Of a stretch of 52,518 bases of DNA, positions 8,424 through 16,911 are shown piece by piece. The DNA is from an uncultured Alphaproteobacteria bacterium (GTDB taxonomy: Bacteria > Pseudomonadota > Alphaproteobacteria > CAAHEQ01 > UBA3637), in assembly GCA_949282845.1 (NCBI GenBank), contig CASDQF010000003.1, forward strand, positions 1 through 52,518. The letters are read 5' to 3'. The position numbers and the translations under genes are program-made. Numbering within the stretch: the stretch's first letter is position 1; each line of letters starts with the position of its first letter. The notes under the pieces were generated by a model. That model had not been told where the DNA came from. It made no database searches and was given only the letters and a program-made list of their open reading frames with translations.

Positions 8424-9479
8424 ATGGATTGTTTTCACCTGAGCCAAGTTGTAAGTATGAATGATATTAAACACGAAGATGCTTATCGCGTAGGAAATGA
8501 CGTGGCTATCGTTGTTGATGGAGCAACAGGCTTTCAAAAAGATATCTATTCTGATGGAACAATAGTTTCTTTACCGGATATAACAAATCAGGAATACACG
8601 TCAGCTCGTATATGGGCTGAAACTTTAGCTCAAAGTTTATATGAGAAAGCCCAAACAGATTCTTCTAATTTAACGACTATTTTGGAAAAAAGCATAAAAG
8701 AAGCTTCTGCTAAAATGCCATTGGTTCGTTCTGATTTTTCTTTGTTTGAAACACCATCTTCTCCTGTGATGATTATGCGCGTTTTAAATGGTATGATGGA
8801 AGTATTAGGCTCAGGAGATTGTGGACTACTTATTAAATATAAAGACGGCTCAATAGATACTTTCGTTGGCAGTGCTGTTCTAGAAAACATCAGGAAGAAA
8901 CGAGAAGAAAAAATTCATTCTCTTTATCCTGACTTTTCTTCAAAGACAAAAGAAGAACAATCGAAAATTCGTTTTTGTTTTATGAAAGAAACGCGGCAAA
9001 GATTAGGATCTTTTCCTAACGGATATTTTGTTCCTTTTATGAATCAGGGAAATATCATAAATCCTTTTTTAGAAAACCAAAGGGTTGTTTCCGCTACTCA
9101 TAATCGTTCGTTAAATTATTATCAACGAGGAGATATTTGGGAATTATTTGCTGAAGTAGAAAAAGTAGACACTATTATTTTAAGTACAGACGGTTTTGTG
9201 GAAAGAATCTTAAAAAATCGTTTAGCTACGCCTAAAATGCTACTCAATTGTATTAAAGGTCCGACACATCTAAAACAATTTGCTAAAAAGTTACGAAAAG
9301 TAGAAATTTCTTCTTTATCTAATAAAGAAACCATTGCCATGAAACTTCTAAATGGTTGTAAGAAAAATACAGGTAGTGCAGATGATGCAACGGCTTTATT
9401 AGGCTATATGCGCGTTAATAAACATCGGGCTTTTTTGGCAAGACAAAATCGGTTACCGGCCATAAAAGAACGAGATTAA
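8424..9479 (+). CDS. PP2C-like (PPM family) phosphatase
   Basis: A 351-residue protein with PPM-type protein phosphatase hallmarks: HEDAYRVGNDVAIVVDGATG near the N terminus (metal-binding Asp), LGSGDCGLLI in the middle, IILSTDGFVERI near 250 and the late GSADDATALLGY with paired aspartates. The usual DGMGG glycine pair is replaced by DGATG. There is an insertion of about 90 residues (150-240) compared with minimal bacterial PP2Cs. No signal peptide or membrane segment is visible. It stands alone: no serine/threonine kinase, forkhead or anti-sigma gene lies nearby, so its substrate is unknown. It is divergent from the exporter operon and followed by valS with its own promoter. Confidence 0.78.
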   Translation: MDCFHLSQVVSMNDIKHEDAYRVGNDVAIVVDGATGFQKDIYSDGTIVSLPDITNQEYTSARIWAETLAQSLYEKAQTDSSNLTTILEKSIKEASAKMPLVRSDFSLFETPSSPVMIMRVLNGMMEVLGSGDCGLLIKYKDGSIDTFVGSAVLENIRKKREEKIHSLYPDFSSKTKEEQSKIRFCFMKETRQRLGSFPNGYFVPFMNQGNIINPFLENQRVVSATHNRSLNYYQRGDIWELFAEVEKVDTIILSTDGFVERILKNRLATPKMLLNCIKGPTHLKQFAKKLRKVEISSLSNKETIAMKLLNGCKKNTGSADDATALLGYMRVNKHRAFLARQNRLPAIKERD

Positions 9480-9523
9480 ATCATTTAATCCTATCAAAGA
9501 CTAATTCATTTTTTAAAAAACAC

Positions 9524-9551
9524 TTGAAAGCAATAGCAAATATGCTAAAAT
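9524..9551 (+). promoter_or_regulatory. Promoter of valS
   Basis: TTGAAA at 9524-9529, a 16-base spacer and TAAAAT at 9546-9551, about 34 bases before the favoured start at 9585. No T-box-like leader fits in the short gap. Confidence 0.55.
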
Positions 9552-9584
9552 GCTTTCCCTAAATTATTTTTTATGAGGATTATG

Positions 9585-12194
9585 ATGACAAATTACAAAG
9601 AAACTAAAAAGTTGGATGATAAGTTCAATCCGACAGATATAGAAAATAGATGTTTATCGTTTTGGGATGCAAATCAAACTTATAAATATGACAAAACAGC
9701 CGAACGAGTTAACACCTATGTCGTCGATACTCCTCCTCCCACAGTATCTGGTTCTTTACATATCGGTCATATTTTTAGTTATACGCAAACAGATGTGATG
9801 GTTCGCTATAATCGAATGCAAGGAAAATCTATTTTCTATCCTATCGGTTGGGATGATAATGGCTTACCGACGGAACGTCGTGTTCAAAACTATTATAACA
9901 TAGCTTGTAATCCTGATTTGCCGTATGATCCAAGCTTTAAACCGGTGCATGATCCTAAAAATGAGGATCGAAGACAAGAAGTTTCTCGACAAAACTTTAT
10001 TGAAGCTTGTGACATATTAACCCAAGAAGATGAAAAAGTTTTTGAGGACATTTTCCGTCGTATCGGACACTCTTATGATTGGAATTTAAAATATTCAACA
10101 ATTAGTCCAAAAGCGATTGCAGTTAGTCAAGCTTCTTTTTTAGAACTTGTAGAGAAGGGAATTGCTTGTTCTGTTGAAGCGCCAACAATGTGGGATGTAA
10201 CATTCCAATCTGCTGTTGCTCAAGCGGAAATAGAAGATCGTGAAATGGATAGTTTTTTCCACGACATTCGTTTTCAAGTAGAAGGAGAACCGGATGTCTG
10301 TTTTACAATTGCAACAACTCGACCGGAATTTTTACCTGCCTGTATCGCTGTTGTAGCTCATCCGGATGATGAACGTTATCAAAAATATTTTGGTAAAAAA
10401 GCAATCGTTCCTTTGTTTGATATTCCCGTTCCGATAGTTCCGTCTGAACATGCAGAAATGGATAAAGGAACTGGTATTATGATGGTTTGCACGTTTGGTG
10501 ATGCAGCAGACGTCACTTGGTGGAAACAATCAGGTCTTCCGATTAAACAAATTATAGGCTTAGACGGTCGTATTATTAAGCAAGAATATGGGGAAGGCAA
10601 CTTTGTTTCTTTAAATATCGAAAAAGCAAAGAAAAATTATGATGCGATTGCAGGCTTAAAAGTGAAAGATGCACGAGCTAAGATTGTAGAGATGTTGAAA
10701 GAAGAAGGGGCTTTGATGGGAGAATTAAAGCCAATCAAACATCCTGTTAAGTTCTATGAAAAAGGAACACAACCTTTAGAGTTTGTATCCAGTCGTCAAT
10801 GGTTTATCAAGATTTTAGATTATAAAAAAGAGTTAGTAGAAGCCGGCCGACAGATCAAGTGGTTCCCTGCTCATATGCAAATACGTTATGAAACATGGGT
10901 GGATGGTCTAAACCAAGATTGGTGTATTTCACGTCAACGCTTCTTTGGCGTCCCATTTCCTATTTGGTATCATTTGGATGAAAATGGACTTATTGATTAC
11001 AATCGTCCTATTTTTGCGACAAAAGATCAATTGCCTGTCGATCCGATGATTGATGTTCCAAATGGATTTACGGAAGAAATGAGAGGAAAACCAAATGGCT
11101 TTATCGGAGAAAAAGATGTTATGGACACATGGGCTACATCCTCTTTAACACCTCAAATTGCCATGGCTTTTGCTCCGGAGGGAAATAATTTAAGTTTACC
11201 TTTTGATGTGAGACCTCAAGCACACGATATTATTCGGACTTGGGCTTTTTATACAATTATGAAAGCGTGGGCTCATAATAAGACTATCCCTTGGAAAGAA
11301 GCCTTGATTAGCGGCTTTATTTTGGACCCAGATCGTAAGAAAATGAGTAAATCAAAGGGCAATGTCGTAACTCCTATGCATTTAATTGAAAAGTATTCTT
11401 CCGATGCTGTGCGTTATTGGGCTAGCCGCGCTAAGTTAGGCATTGATACAGCTTATGAAGAACAAATTATGGAACAAGGTAAAAAGTTAACAAACAAATT
11501 CTTTAATGCTAGTCGCTTCGTGTTCCAGATTGTTGAGAATGCAGGTCTTTCTACTATGACAGATTATGCGTCAAAGATTACGGAAGCATTTGATAAAGCT
11601 TGGATTGCTAAGATGATGGACGGAGTTGCAGGAGCCAGAAAGGCTTTTGCAGCAAATGATTATTCTTTAGCATTAGAAAACACAGAACGATGCTTTTGGA
11701 GTTTTTGTGATAATTATCTTGAAATTGTTAAAGGACGCGCATATGGAGAAAATTCTACTTCAGCCGTAGCTACATTAATGATCACAATTGATTTGTTTAC
11801 CAAATTATTTGCTCCTTTTATTCCTTTCATAGCAGAGGAAATCTATCAATGTCGTTCTTGGAGTAAAGATAATGGTTCTGTTCATACTCAATTATTCCCG
11901 AACGTAGAAGATTATACTTCTCAAACAGGAAATATAGCCTTATATGATAAGGTCGTGGAATGTGTTGAATTAGGACGAAAGATAAAAGCTGAAGAAAAAC
12001 GTAGCTTGCGGACCCCTGTTTTAGAAATGACTGTCTCGGCAAACGAAAAAACATTAGATTTATTACATCAAGCTCAAATTGATCTAGAAAATGTGTTAAA
12101 TATAAAAGAACATAAAATCACTTTTGAAGCCAAATCTGATGAGATGACTTTAATGAACTTCATTTTAGGTGAGGACGAAAAAAAAGTTAAATAA
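9585..12194 (+). CDS. valS: Valyl-tRNA synthetase
   Basis: A class I synthetase that charges tRNA-Val; cytosolic. The HIGH motif (SLHIGH, about residue 60) and KMSKSKGN (about 585) are both present, with the CP1 editing domain between them (TTRPEFLP). It is 869 residues from this start. Three ATGs are possible (9573, 9582, 9585); GAGGA at 9575-9579 favours 9585. Two features stand out. The segment after DDNGLPTERRVQNYY and the DWNLKYSTI region resemble the ValRS branch found in Rickettsia, archaea and some actinobacteria. The long C-terminal coiled-coil arm of ordinary bacterial ValRS is missing, since the protein ends soon after the anticodon-binding domain. It has its own promoter and terminator. 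Confidence 0.95.
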   Translation: MTNYKETKKLDDKFNPTDIENRCLSFWDANQTYKYDKTAERVNTYVVDTPPPTVSGSLHIGHIFSYTQTDVMVRYNRMQGKSIFYPIGWDDNGLPTERRVQNYYNIACNPDLPYDPSFKPVHDPKNEDRRQEVSRQNFIEACDILTQEDEKVFEDIFRRIGHSYDWNLKYSTISPKAIAVSQASFLELVEKGIACSVEAPTMWDVTFQSAVAQAEIEDREMDSFFHDIRFQVEGEPDVCFTIATTRPEFLPACIAVVAHPDDERYQKYFGKKAIVPLFDIPVPIVPSEHAEMDKGTGIMMVCTFGDAADVTWWKQSGLPIKQIIGLDGRIIKQEYGEGNFVSLNIEKAKKNYDAIAGLKVKDARAKIVEMLKEEGALMGELKPIKHPVKFYEKGTQPLEFVSSRQWFIKILDYKKELVEAGRQIKWFPAHMQIRYETWVDGLNQDWCISRQRFFGVPFPIWYHLDENGLIDYNRPIFATKDQLPVDPMIDVPNGFTEEMRGKPNGFIGEKDVMDTWATSSLTPQIAMAFAPEGNNLSLPFDVRPQAHDIIRTWAFYTIMKAWAHNKTIPWKEALISGFILDPDRKKMSKSKGNVVTPMHLIEKYSSDAVRYWASRAKLGIDTAYEEQIMEQGKKLTNKFFNASRFVFQIVENAGLSTMTDYASKITEAFDKAWIAKMMDGVAGARKAFAANDYSLALENTERCFWSFCDNYLEIVKGRAYGENSTSAVATLMITIDLFTKLFAPFIPFIAEEIYQCRSWSKDNGSVHTQLFPNVEDYTSQTGNIALYDKVVECVELGRKIKAEEKRSLRTPVLEMTVSANEKTLDLLHQAQIDLENVLNIKEHKITFEAKSDEMTLMNFILGEDEKKVK

Positions 12195-12221
12195 CTTTAA
12201 TTTATAGAAACTTATAAGAGT

Positions 12222-12262
12222 AAGAAGTATCGGAATCACAAAGGAACGATACTTCTTTTTTT
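12222..12262 (+). terminator. Terminator after valS
   Basis: An 11-bp perfect stem (AAGAAGTATCG at 12222-12232 with CGATACTTCTT at 12247-12257), a 14-base loop and a T-run to 12262. Confidence 0.85.
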
Positions 12263-12310
12263 CTAAATTTTTTTTATTAAAATAGTTCAAAAGATATTAT
12301 TAAAATAAGC

Positions 12311-12340
12311 TTGACATTCATAGAATTATATGAATAAATT
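12311..12340 (+). promoter_or_regulatory. Putative promoter of the autotransporter
   Basis: TTGACA at 12311-12316 with a TAAATT at 12335-12340 (18-base spacer). If used, it gives a leader of about 155 bases before the autotransporter ATG, long enough for the folded element at 12405-12465. Confidence 0.45.
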
Positions 12341-12404
12341 AAAAAACACAAAACAAATAAGAGGCTTACAATATTTATTTTATAAGAACTTACTTGTTTG
12401 TTGT

Positions 12405-12465
12405 AGGTGTAGGGGGGGGAAATGCTCCCTCGTTCGCTTAATCTATATAAAAGTTCTCTACGCCT
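12405..12465 (+). promoter_or_regulatory. Structured leader with a G8 tract
   Basis: The leader holds a run of eight Gs (12412-12419), conspicuous in so AT-rich a genome. The sequence AGGTGTAG (12405-12412) can pair with CTACGCCT (12458-12465) through 8 bp with one G-U pair, and part of the G-run can pair inside that loop with CTCCC (12425-12429). The closing stem ends about 24 bases before the AAGGAG ribosome binding site at 12490-12495. It may be a folded regulatory leader, a length-variable tract, or both. A 61-codon frame crossing it (12330-12515) is probably fortuitous. Confidence 0.4.
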
Positions 12466-12501
12466 GGGAAGGAACAGAGGAAAACTTAAAAGGAGAAAAC
12501 A

Positions 12502-15500
12502 ATGAAATATTCTAATACGACCATTCGAGAATTATCTGCTCAATATCGAAGTGTTTTGAAAAAATGCTTTATATTGAATGCTGCAGTGATAATGGGTTTA
12601 TTTTCTTATACAGCAAAAGCTGATGATTACGCAAATTTAGAAGATTTAACGCACGAAACCGCGAATATGGGGACAGTAACAATAGAAAATAAAGAAGTCT
12701 CCTCTAAGTATGGTTCTGTTGTTTTTGTACCAAATGGAGTAAATGCAGTTTTGGGAGAAAATTCTATTATTCGCAATAATACAGCGGGGATTGGAACAAT
12801 TGGTATTTCAAAAAAAGAAGGTAATTTACAAATAGGTTCTGGAAGCCTTTTCCATAATAATACAGCAAAATATGATGGTGGAGCTATTGGTAATTATGGT
12901 GGAGCTATTATTGCAAACAACGTGACATTTAAAGAAAATAAAGCTCAAACAACTGGAACAGATTATCAAGCTATCGGAGGAGGAGCTATTTCTTTAGGAA
13001 TCGATGCTCAAACAACCATTATGGGTAGTTACTTTGAAAATAATGAATCTGGCTATAACGGCGGAGCTATTGGTACACGGAAAACTTTACAAGACAGTGA
13101 AGTAGCTAATGCAGAGACACGTAATAGCTTAAGTATAGATAATTCAACTTTTAAAGGCAACAAAGCCTTGGGAACAACAGTAGATACTTCTGATAGTAAG
13201 TTAGTTGGAACAGGTAATGGTGGCGCGATAGCAAATACTTTTGCGACAGTTCAGATATCTAACACAACATTTGATGAAAATAAAGCTGCTAATTATGGTG
13301 GGGCTATTTTCAATATGCCATATGAAAATGCTAAATCTACAGCTTTCTATGAGCTCGGAGGTAAAATAACACTAACCGGAACAACATTTACAGATAATGA
13401 AGCAAAATCTGGTGGTGCTATTTACAACAAAGGAACACTTACATTTGAAGGTACTTCAAATTTTTCAGACAATTCAGCTAAATTAGGCGGAGCCATTTTT
13501 AATGATACGAATGCTGTCATCGGCGATATTACCGATGGTTCTTTCATAGATAATGAAGCTGAAGCATACAAATCTGCAGATGTTGCTGGAGGAACAGATG
13601 TCTATGCTCAAGGCGGCGTCATTTACAATAAAGGTCAAATTGGTAATATTACAGCTGACTTTATTGACAATAGTGCTACAACAAAATCAGAAACAGCATC
13701 AAAAGCAACAGCTAATGGTGGCGCTTTAGCTTTATATCAAAGCACGATAGAATCTATTACCGGAAACTTTATAAATAATATTGCTAAAGCCGAAATTGTT
13801 GGAAGTAATCGTGATTACGCCGATGATATGATTTCCGGTAGCAAGCTTGTATCTGCAGGTGGTGGCGCCATCCACATTGAAGGGAAGTGGGCAAGTGGAG
13901 CTTCAACAAATATTGGAGCAATAACAGGTAATTTCACAAACAATAGTGCTCAGGGTGATGCTTACGCCAATGGTGGTGCGATTTATATGAAAGCCGGTCC
14001 AAATACAGATGTTTCGATTGATCAGATAACCGGTGATTTTACTAACAATAGTGTTGTTGCTTCTACAGCAGATACAGATGTTACTAAAGTTTCTACCGGG
14101 GGTGCGATTTCTGTTAAAGTTGACGGTGGAAAGATGGCAACTTTAAATGTAGCAGGTAATTTCACAGGAAACTCTGTATCAACTAATGTAACAAACGCTT
14201 TGGGCGGTGCAGTCTATAATGAAGGAACATTTAATGTTTCTGATAGTACCTTTACAGCAAATACCGCTAATTCAACATCAGGTAATGCTTTAGGAGGAGC
14301 GATTTACAATACGGCCGATGGTATTATCAGCTTATCTGGAACTAATGCATTTAGTAATAATATGGCTAACGGAATCGCAAATGATATTTACAATTTAGGT
14401 ACATTAAACATTTCCAGTGGTACAACGACGATTGGAAGTGGTATTGATGGTACTGGTAGTTTGATAGTATCAGGCGGAGCAACATTAGATATTGGTACAA
14501 CTAAAGTTGCTCAGGACAGTATTACTTTCAATGAAGGTTCTACACTAAAGGCTAGCTTATTAAATACAACCTCTTACGGAAGTTTGGTTGCCAATACAAT
14601 AAGTGCTAACGGAGCTGCATTGAATTTGACTGTTGGTTCTGCTGGTGATTATGTCATTGCAACAGGCGCTGGTGCGGATTCATTTGCAGATGCGATTGTA
14701 GATTCATCTAGCTTATATGATATCGTTAAGACATCACAAGATGAAAACACATTAACATATACTGCAACAGTTAAAGCAGCAGAAGATATTGCTACAAGTA
14801 CCGGTGTTTCAGAACAAGCTGCATCCGTATTAACTACGATAGCAAATGCTTCGAATGATACAGCAAGTCAAATTGCCTTAAATTTACAAAATGAATTAGC
14901 TGCCGGTAATACAGCTGTAGTTGAGAAAGCAACGACAGATTTAGCTCCAACTAACACATCTACAGTTCATTCTGTCGCAACGACAGTTCAAAGCCAAGTT
15001 TTAAGTGTTGTAAATAATCGATTAGCCGTTCCGACAATGGGACGCTCTGGAGGTGATGTGAAGGCTGAATATGGTCCTTGGGCTCAAGGGTTATATAATC
15101 GTTCCAAACAAGACGCCTCTTCATCAACATCAGGTTTCCGTGGCTATACACAAGGAGTTGCGTTTGGTTTAGATACTCTGATTAATGATGTTTACACTGT
15201 TGGTGTCGGTTATGCTTACAATACAACAGATGTGAAGAGTGCTGGACGTACAACCGATATTTACGGTCATAACTTCTTTGTATACGGAGAATATCAACCA
15301 AATGCTTGGTTTGTGAATGGAACTTTAAACTATAGTACATCTGACTATAAAGAAGCGAGATCTGTGACAGGTGTTGGTGTATCCGGAAAGTATAATGTTG
15401 ACACTTGGGGTGGTCAAGTCATGGCTGGATATGATACTGAGTTAGGTCTTACACCGAAAGCTGGTTTGCGCTATTTACACATTAAGCAAGACAGCTATAC

Positions 15501-15849
15501 AGATACAGCAGGTCAAAATATCAAGACAGATAATACAGACTTGTTAACAGCTGTTATCGGAGGTAACTACTCTTATACTTTCGTTGAAGAAGGATATTCT
15601 TTAAAGCCGGAAGTGCGTTTAGCAGCAACATACGATTTAGTTTCGGATAATGCTGATGCGACTGTAGTTATGGGGACTTCCTCCTATACAACTACAGGTA
15701 AACGGTTGCCTCGTTTTGGTGTAGAAGCGGGTGTCGGAGTGACAATGAATGTTGCTAATACAGTTGATATTTCATTGAACTATGATGCTGGTATTCGTCG
15801 CGATTACATGAGCCATACCGGAACTTTGAAATTAAAATATAATTTCTAA
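12502..15849 (+). CDS. Pmp-like autotransporter (type Va) with GGAI/FxxN repeats
   Basis: A secreted surface protein of 1115 residues. The N terminus is a long signal peptide (polar region of about 20 residues, then a hydrophobic stretch ending near AKA at residue 40). The passenger (about 45-800) is a beta-helix built from repeats with the two marks of Chlamydia-type Pmp adhesins: GGAI (12 exact copies plus GGVI, GGAL and GGAV) and FxxN (FKEN, FENN, FTDN, FINN and others, about 15). A helical linker leads to a C-terminal beta-barrel from about residue 853 (YGPWAQGLYNR) ending in LKLKYNF, with the terminal aromatic required for outer-membrane insertion. AAGGAG precedes the ATG by six bases. 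It is probably an adhesin or host-contact protein (inference). Confidence 0.93.
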   Translation: MKYSNTTIRELSAQYRSVLKKCFILNAAVIMGLFSYTAKADDYANLEDLTHETANMGTVTIENKEVSSKYGSVVFVPNGVNAVLGENSIIRNNTAGIGTIGISKKEGNLQIGSGSLFHNNTAKYDGGAIGNYGGAIIANNVTFKENKAQTTGTDYQAIGGGAISLGIDAQTTIMGSYFENNESGYNGGAIGTRKTLQDSEVANAETRNSLSIDNSTFKGNKALGTTVDTSDSKLVGTGNGGAIANTFATVQISNTTFDENKAANYGGAIFNMPYENAKSTAFYELGGKITLTGTTFTDNEAKSGGAIYNKGTLTFEGTSNFSDNSAKLGGAIFNDTNAVIGDITDGSFIDNEAEAYKSADVAGGTDVYAQGGVIYNKGQIGNITADFIDNSATTKSETASKATANGGALALYQSTIESITGNFINNIAKAEIVGSNRDYADDMISGSKLVSAGGGAIHIEGKWASGASTNIGAITGNFTNNSAQGDAYANGGAIYMKAGPNTDVSIDQITGDFTNNSVVASTADTDVTKVSTGGAISVKVDGGKMATLNVAGNFTGNSVSTNVTNALGGAVYNEGTFNVSDSTFTANTANSTSGNALGGAIYNTADGIISLSGTNAFSNNMANGIANDIYNLGTLNISSGTTTIGSGIDGTGSLIVSGGATLDIGTTKVAQDSITFNEGSTLKASLLNTTSYGSLVANTISANGAALNLTVGSAGDYVIATGAGADSFADAIVDSSSLYDIVKTSQDENTLTYTATVKAAEDIATSTGVSEQAASVLTTIANASNDTASQIALNLQNELAAGNTAVVEKATTDLAPTNTSTVHSVATTVQSQVLSVVNNRLAVPTMGRSGGDVKAEYGPWAQGLYNRSKQDASSSTSGFRGYTQGVAFGLDTLINDVYTVGVGYAYNTTDVKSAGRTTDIYGHNFFVYGEYQPNAWFVNGTLNYSTSDYKEARSVTGVGVSGKYNVDTWGGQVMAGYDTELGLTPKAGLRYLHIKQDSYTDTAGQNIKTDNTDLLTAVIGGNYSYTFVEEGYSLKPEVRLAATYDLVSDNADATVVMGTSSYTTTGKRLPRFGVEAGVGVTMNVANTVDISLNYDAGIRRDYMSHTGTLKLKYNF

Positions 15850-15872
15850 GTCTCTGATACTGACTATAAAAG

Positions 15873-15899
15873 GCGGTTCTTTTAAAAGAACCGCTTTTT
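15873..15899 (+). terminator. Terminator after the autotransporter
   Basis: A perfect 22-base palindrome (11-bp arms at 15873-15883 and 15884-15894) followed by five Ts. A stretch of As upstream means it could work weakly in both directions. Confidence 0.85.
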
Positions 15900-15916
15900 A
15901 TTATTTTATAAAAAAC

Positions 15917-15945
15917 TTGACAAAATAAAAGATCTTTATTATAAT
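15917..15945 (+). promoter_or_regulatory. Perfect consensus sigma70 promoter for the ankyrin gene
   Basis: TTGACA at 15917-15922, exactly 17 bases, TATAAT at 15940-15945. The transcript would carry a leader of about 70 bases including a 10-codon frame (15976-16008, MANSALRRFY) that ends just before the ankyrin ribosome binding site. Confidence 0.8.
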
Positions 15946-16020
15946 AACTCATTCAAAAAAATAAGAACAAAAAAGATGGCTAACTCCGCTCTCAGGAGAT
16001 TTTATTGAAGGGTGATAAGA

Positions 16021-16890
16021 ATGAATGATTTTGTAAAAGCTGTTGATCTAGGGGATTTAGAAAAACTAAAAGTTTTATCTTCTTCGATAGAAGATATAAA
16101 TACCGTTGTTGATGAAGAAGGAAAAAATCTTTTAATGCGAGCTTGTGATAAGTTACCAATCTTAAATAATCATGAGCGAAAAATACTAGAAAAAAAACGT
16201 GCTCAGATAGCCGCTTATTTAATCGAAAAAGGGATTCATATCAATGAACAAAAGGACGGAAAAACAGCAGCACATTTAGCTGTATTTCATGGAAATGTTG
16301 ATATTATTCGCTTATTATTAGCTGCAAAGGCTGATTTTAATATAAAAACAGATTATCCTTTACGTTTAACTCCTTTAGAAATAGCTCTATCAGATGAGCG
16401 AGATTCTATGTTATTTTCAGAACATTCTCAAATTGCGCTGGATATTTTAAAAGCTAATGCTCAGAAGGATTTAAATAGTCGAAATAATTTTTTTGGGTTA
16501 TCTCCATTTTTAATGTCTATTCAAAAAGGAGATTTTAAAGTTGCTTCTTATATGTTAAAAAATCACACTAAATTGAACTTGGAAATTAACGGAGTATCCT
16601 CTGAAAATGCAAACGCTAGTTTATTTTGTGTTTCAAAAGCTTTACAATTTCGCCCTCAGAATAAAAAAGAGGTTTCCATAACTTATCAATCATATTTATC
16701 TCTTTTCAAGGAGTTAACAGAAGCTGGTATTGATTATCAACAAGCAGATCGTGATGGGGATTCAGCGTTATCTTTCATAGAGGGATACCGTATGGCAGAC
16801 TTTATGAAGGCTTTAAAGCAAAAAGTTACAGCTCATTCGCTGTTACAGTCTTTGATAAAACTTCGCGAAGTAAATAATATTCGTTATTAA
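16021..16890 (+). CDS. Ankyrin-repeat protein
   Basis: A 289-residue protein with ankyrin repeats, which mediate protein-protein contacts. The N-terminal repeat (DFVKAVDLGDLEKLKVL...) is followed by the clearest one at about 80-112 (DGKTAAHLAVFHGNVDIIRLLLAAKADFN), another starting at RLTPLEIAL, and weaker ones around SPFLMSIQKGDFKVASYMLKN and DGDSALSFIEG. No signal peptide or membrane segment is visible. A GTG at 16012 would add three residues, but GAAGG at 16007-16011 is better spaced for the ATG at 16021. It is driven by a perfect consensus promoter and lies next to the autotransporter. It could be an effector, as ankyrin proteins of host-associated Alphaproteobacteria often are, or simply an intracellular scaffold. 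Confidence 0.85.
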   Translation: MNDFVKAVDLGDLEKLKVLSSSIEDINTVVDEEGKNLLMRACDKLPILNNHERKILEKKRAQIAAYLIEKGIHINEQKDGKTAAHLAVFHGNVDIIRLLLAAKADFNIKTDYPLRLTPLEIALSDERDSMLFSEHSQIALDILKANAQKDLNSRNNFFGLSPFLMSIQKGDFKVASYMLKNHTKLNLEINGVSSENANASLFCVSKALQFRPQNKKEVSITYQSYLSLFKELTEAGIDYQQADRDGDSALSFIEGYRMADFMKALKQKVTAHSLLQSLIKLREVNNIRY

Positions 16891-16911
16891 AAGATCTTTA
16901 AGGTGTTGTTT

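Noticed and set aside
12330-12515. A 61-codon frame across the autotransporter leader
   Set aside because: No ribosome binding site, odd composition (Cys/Arg-rich around the G-run), and it overlaps the real start. Changing the G-run length does not fuse it to the autotransporter frame because a stop follows at 12439.
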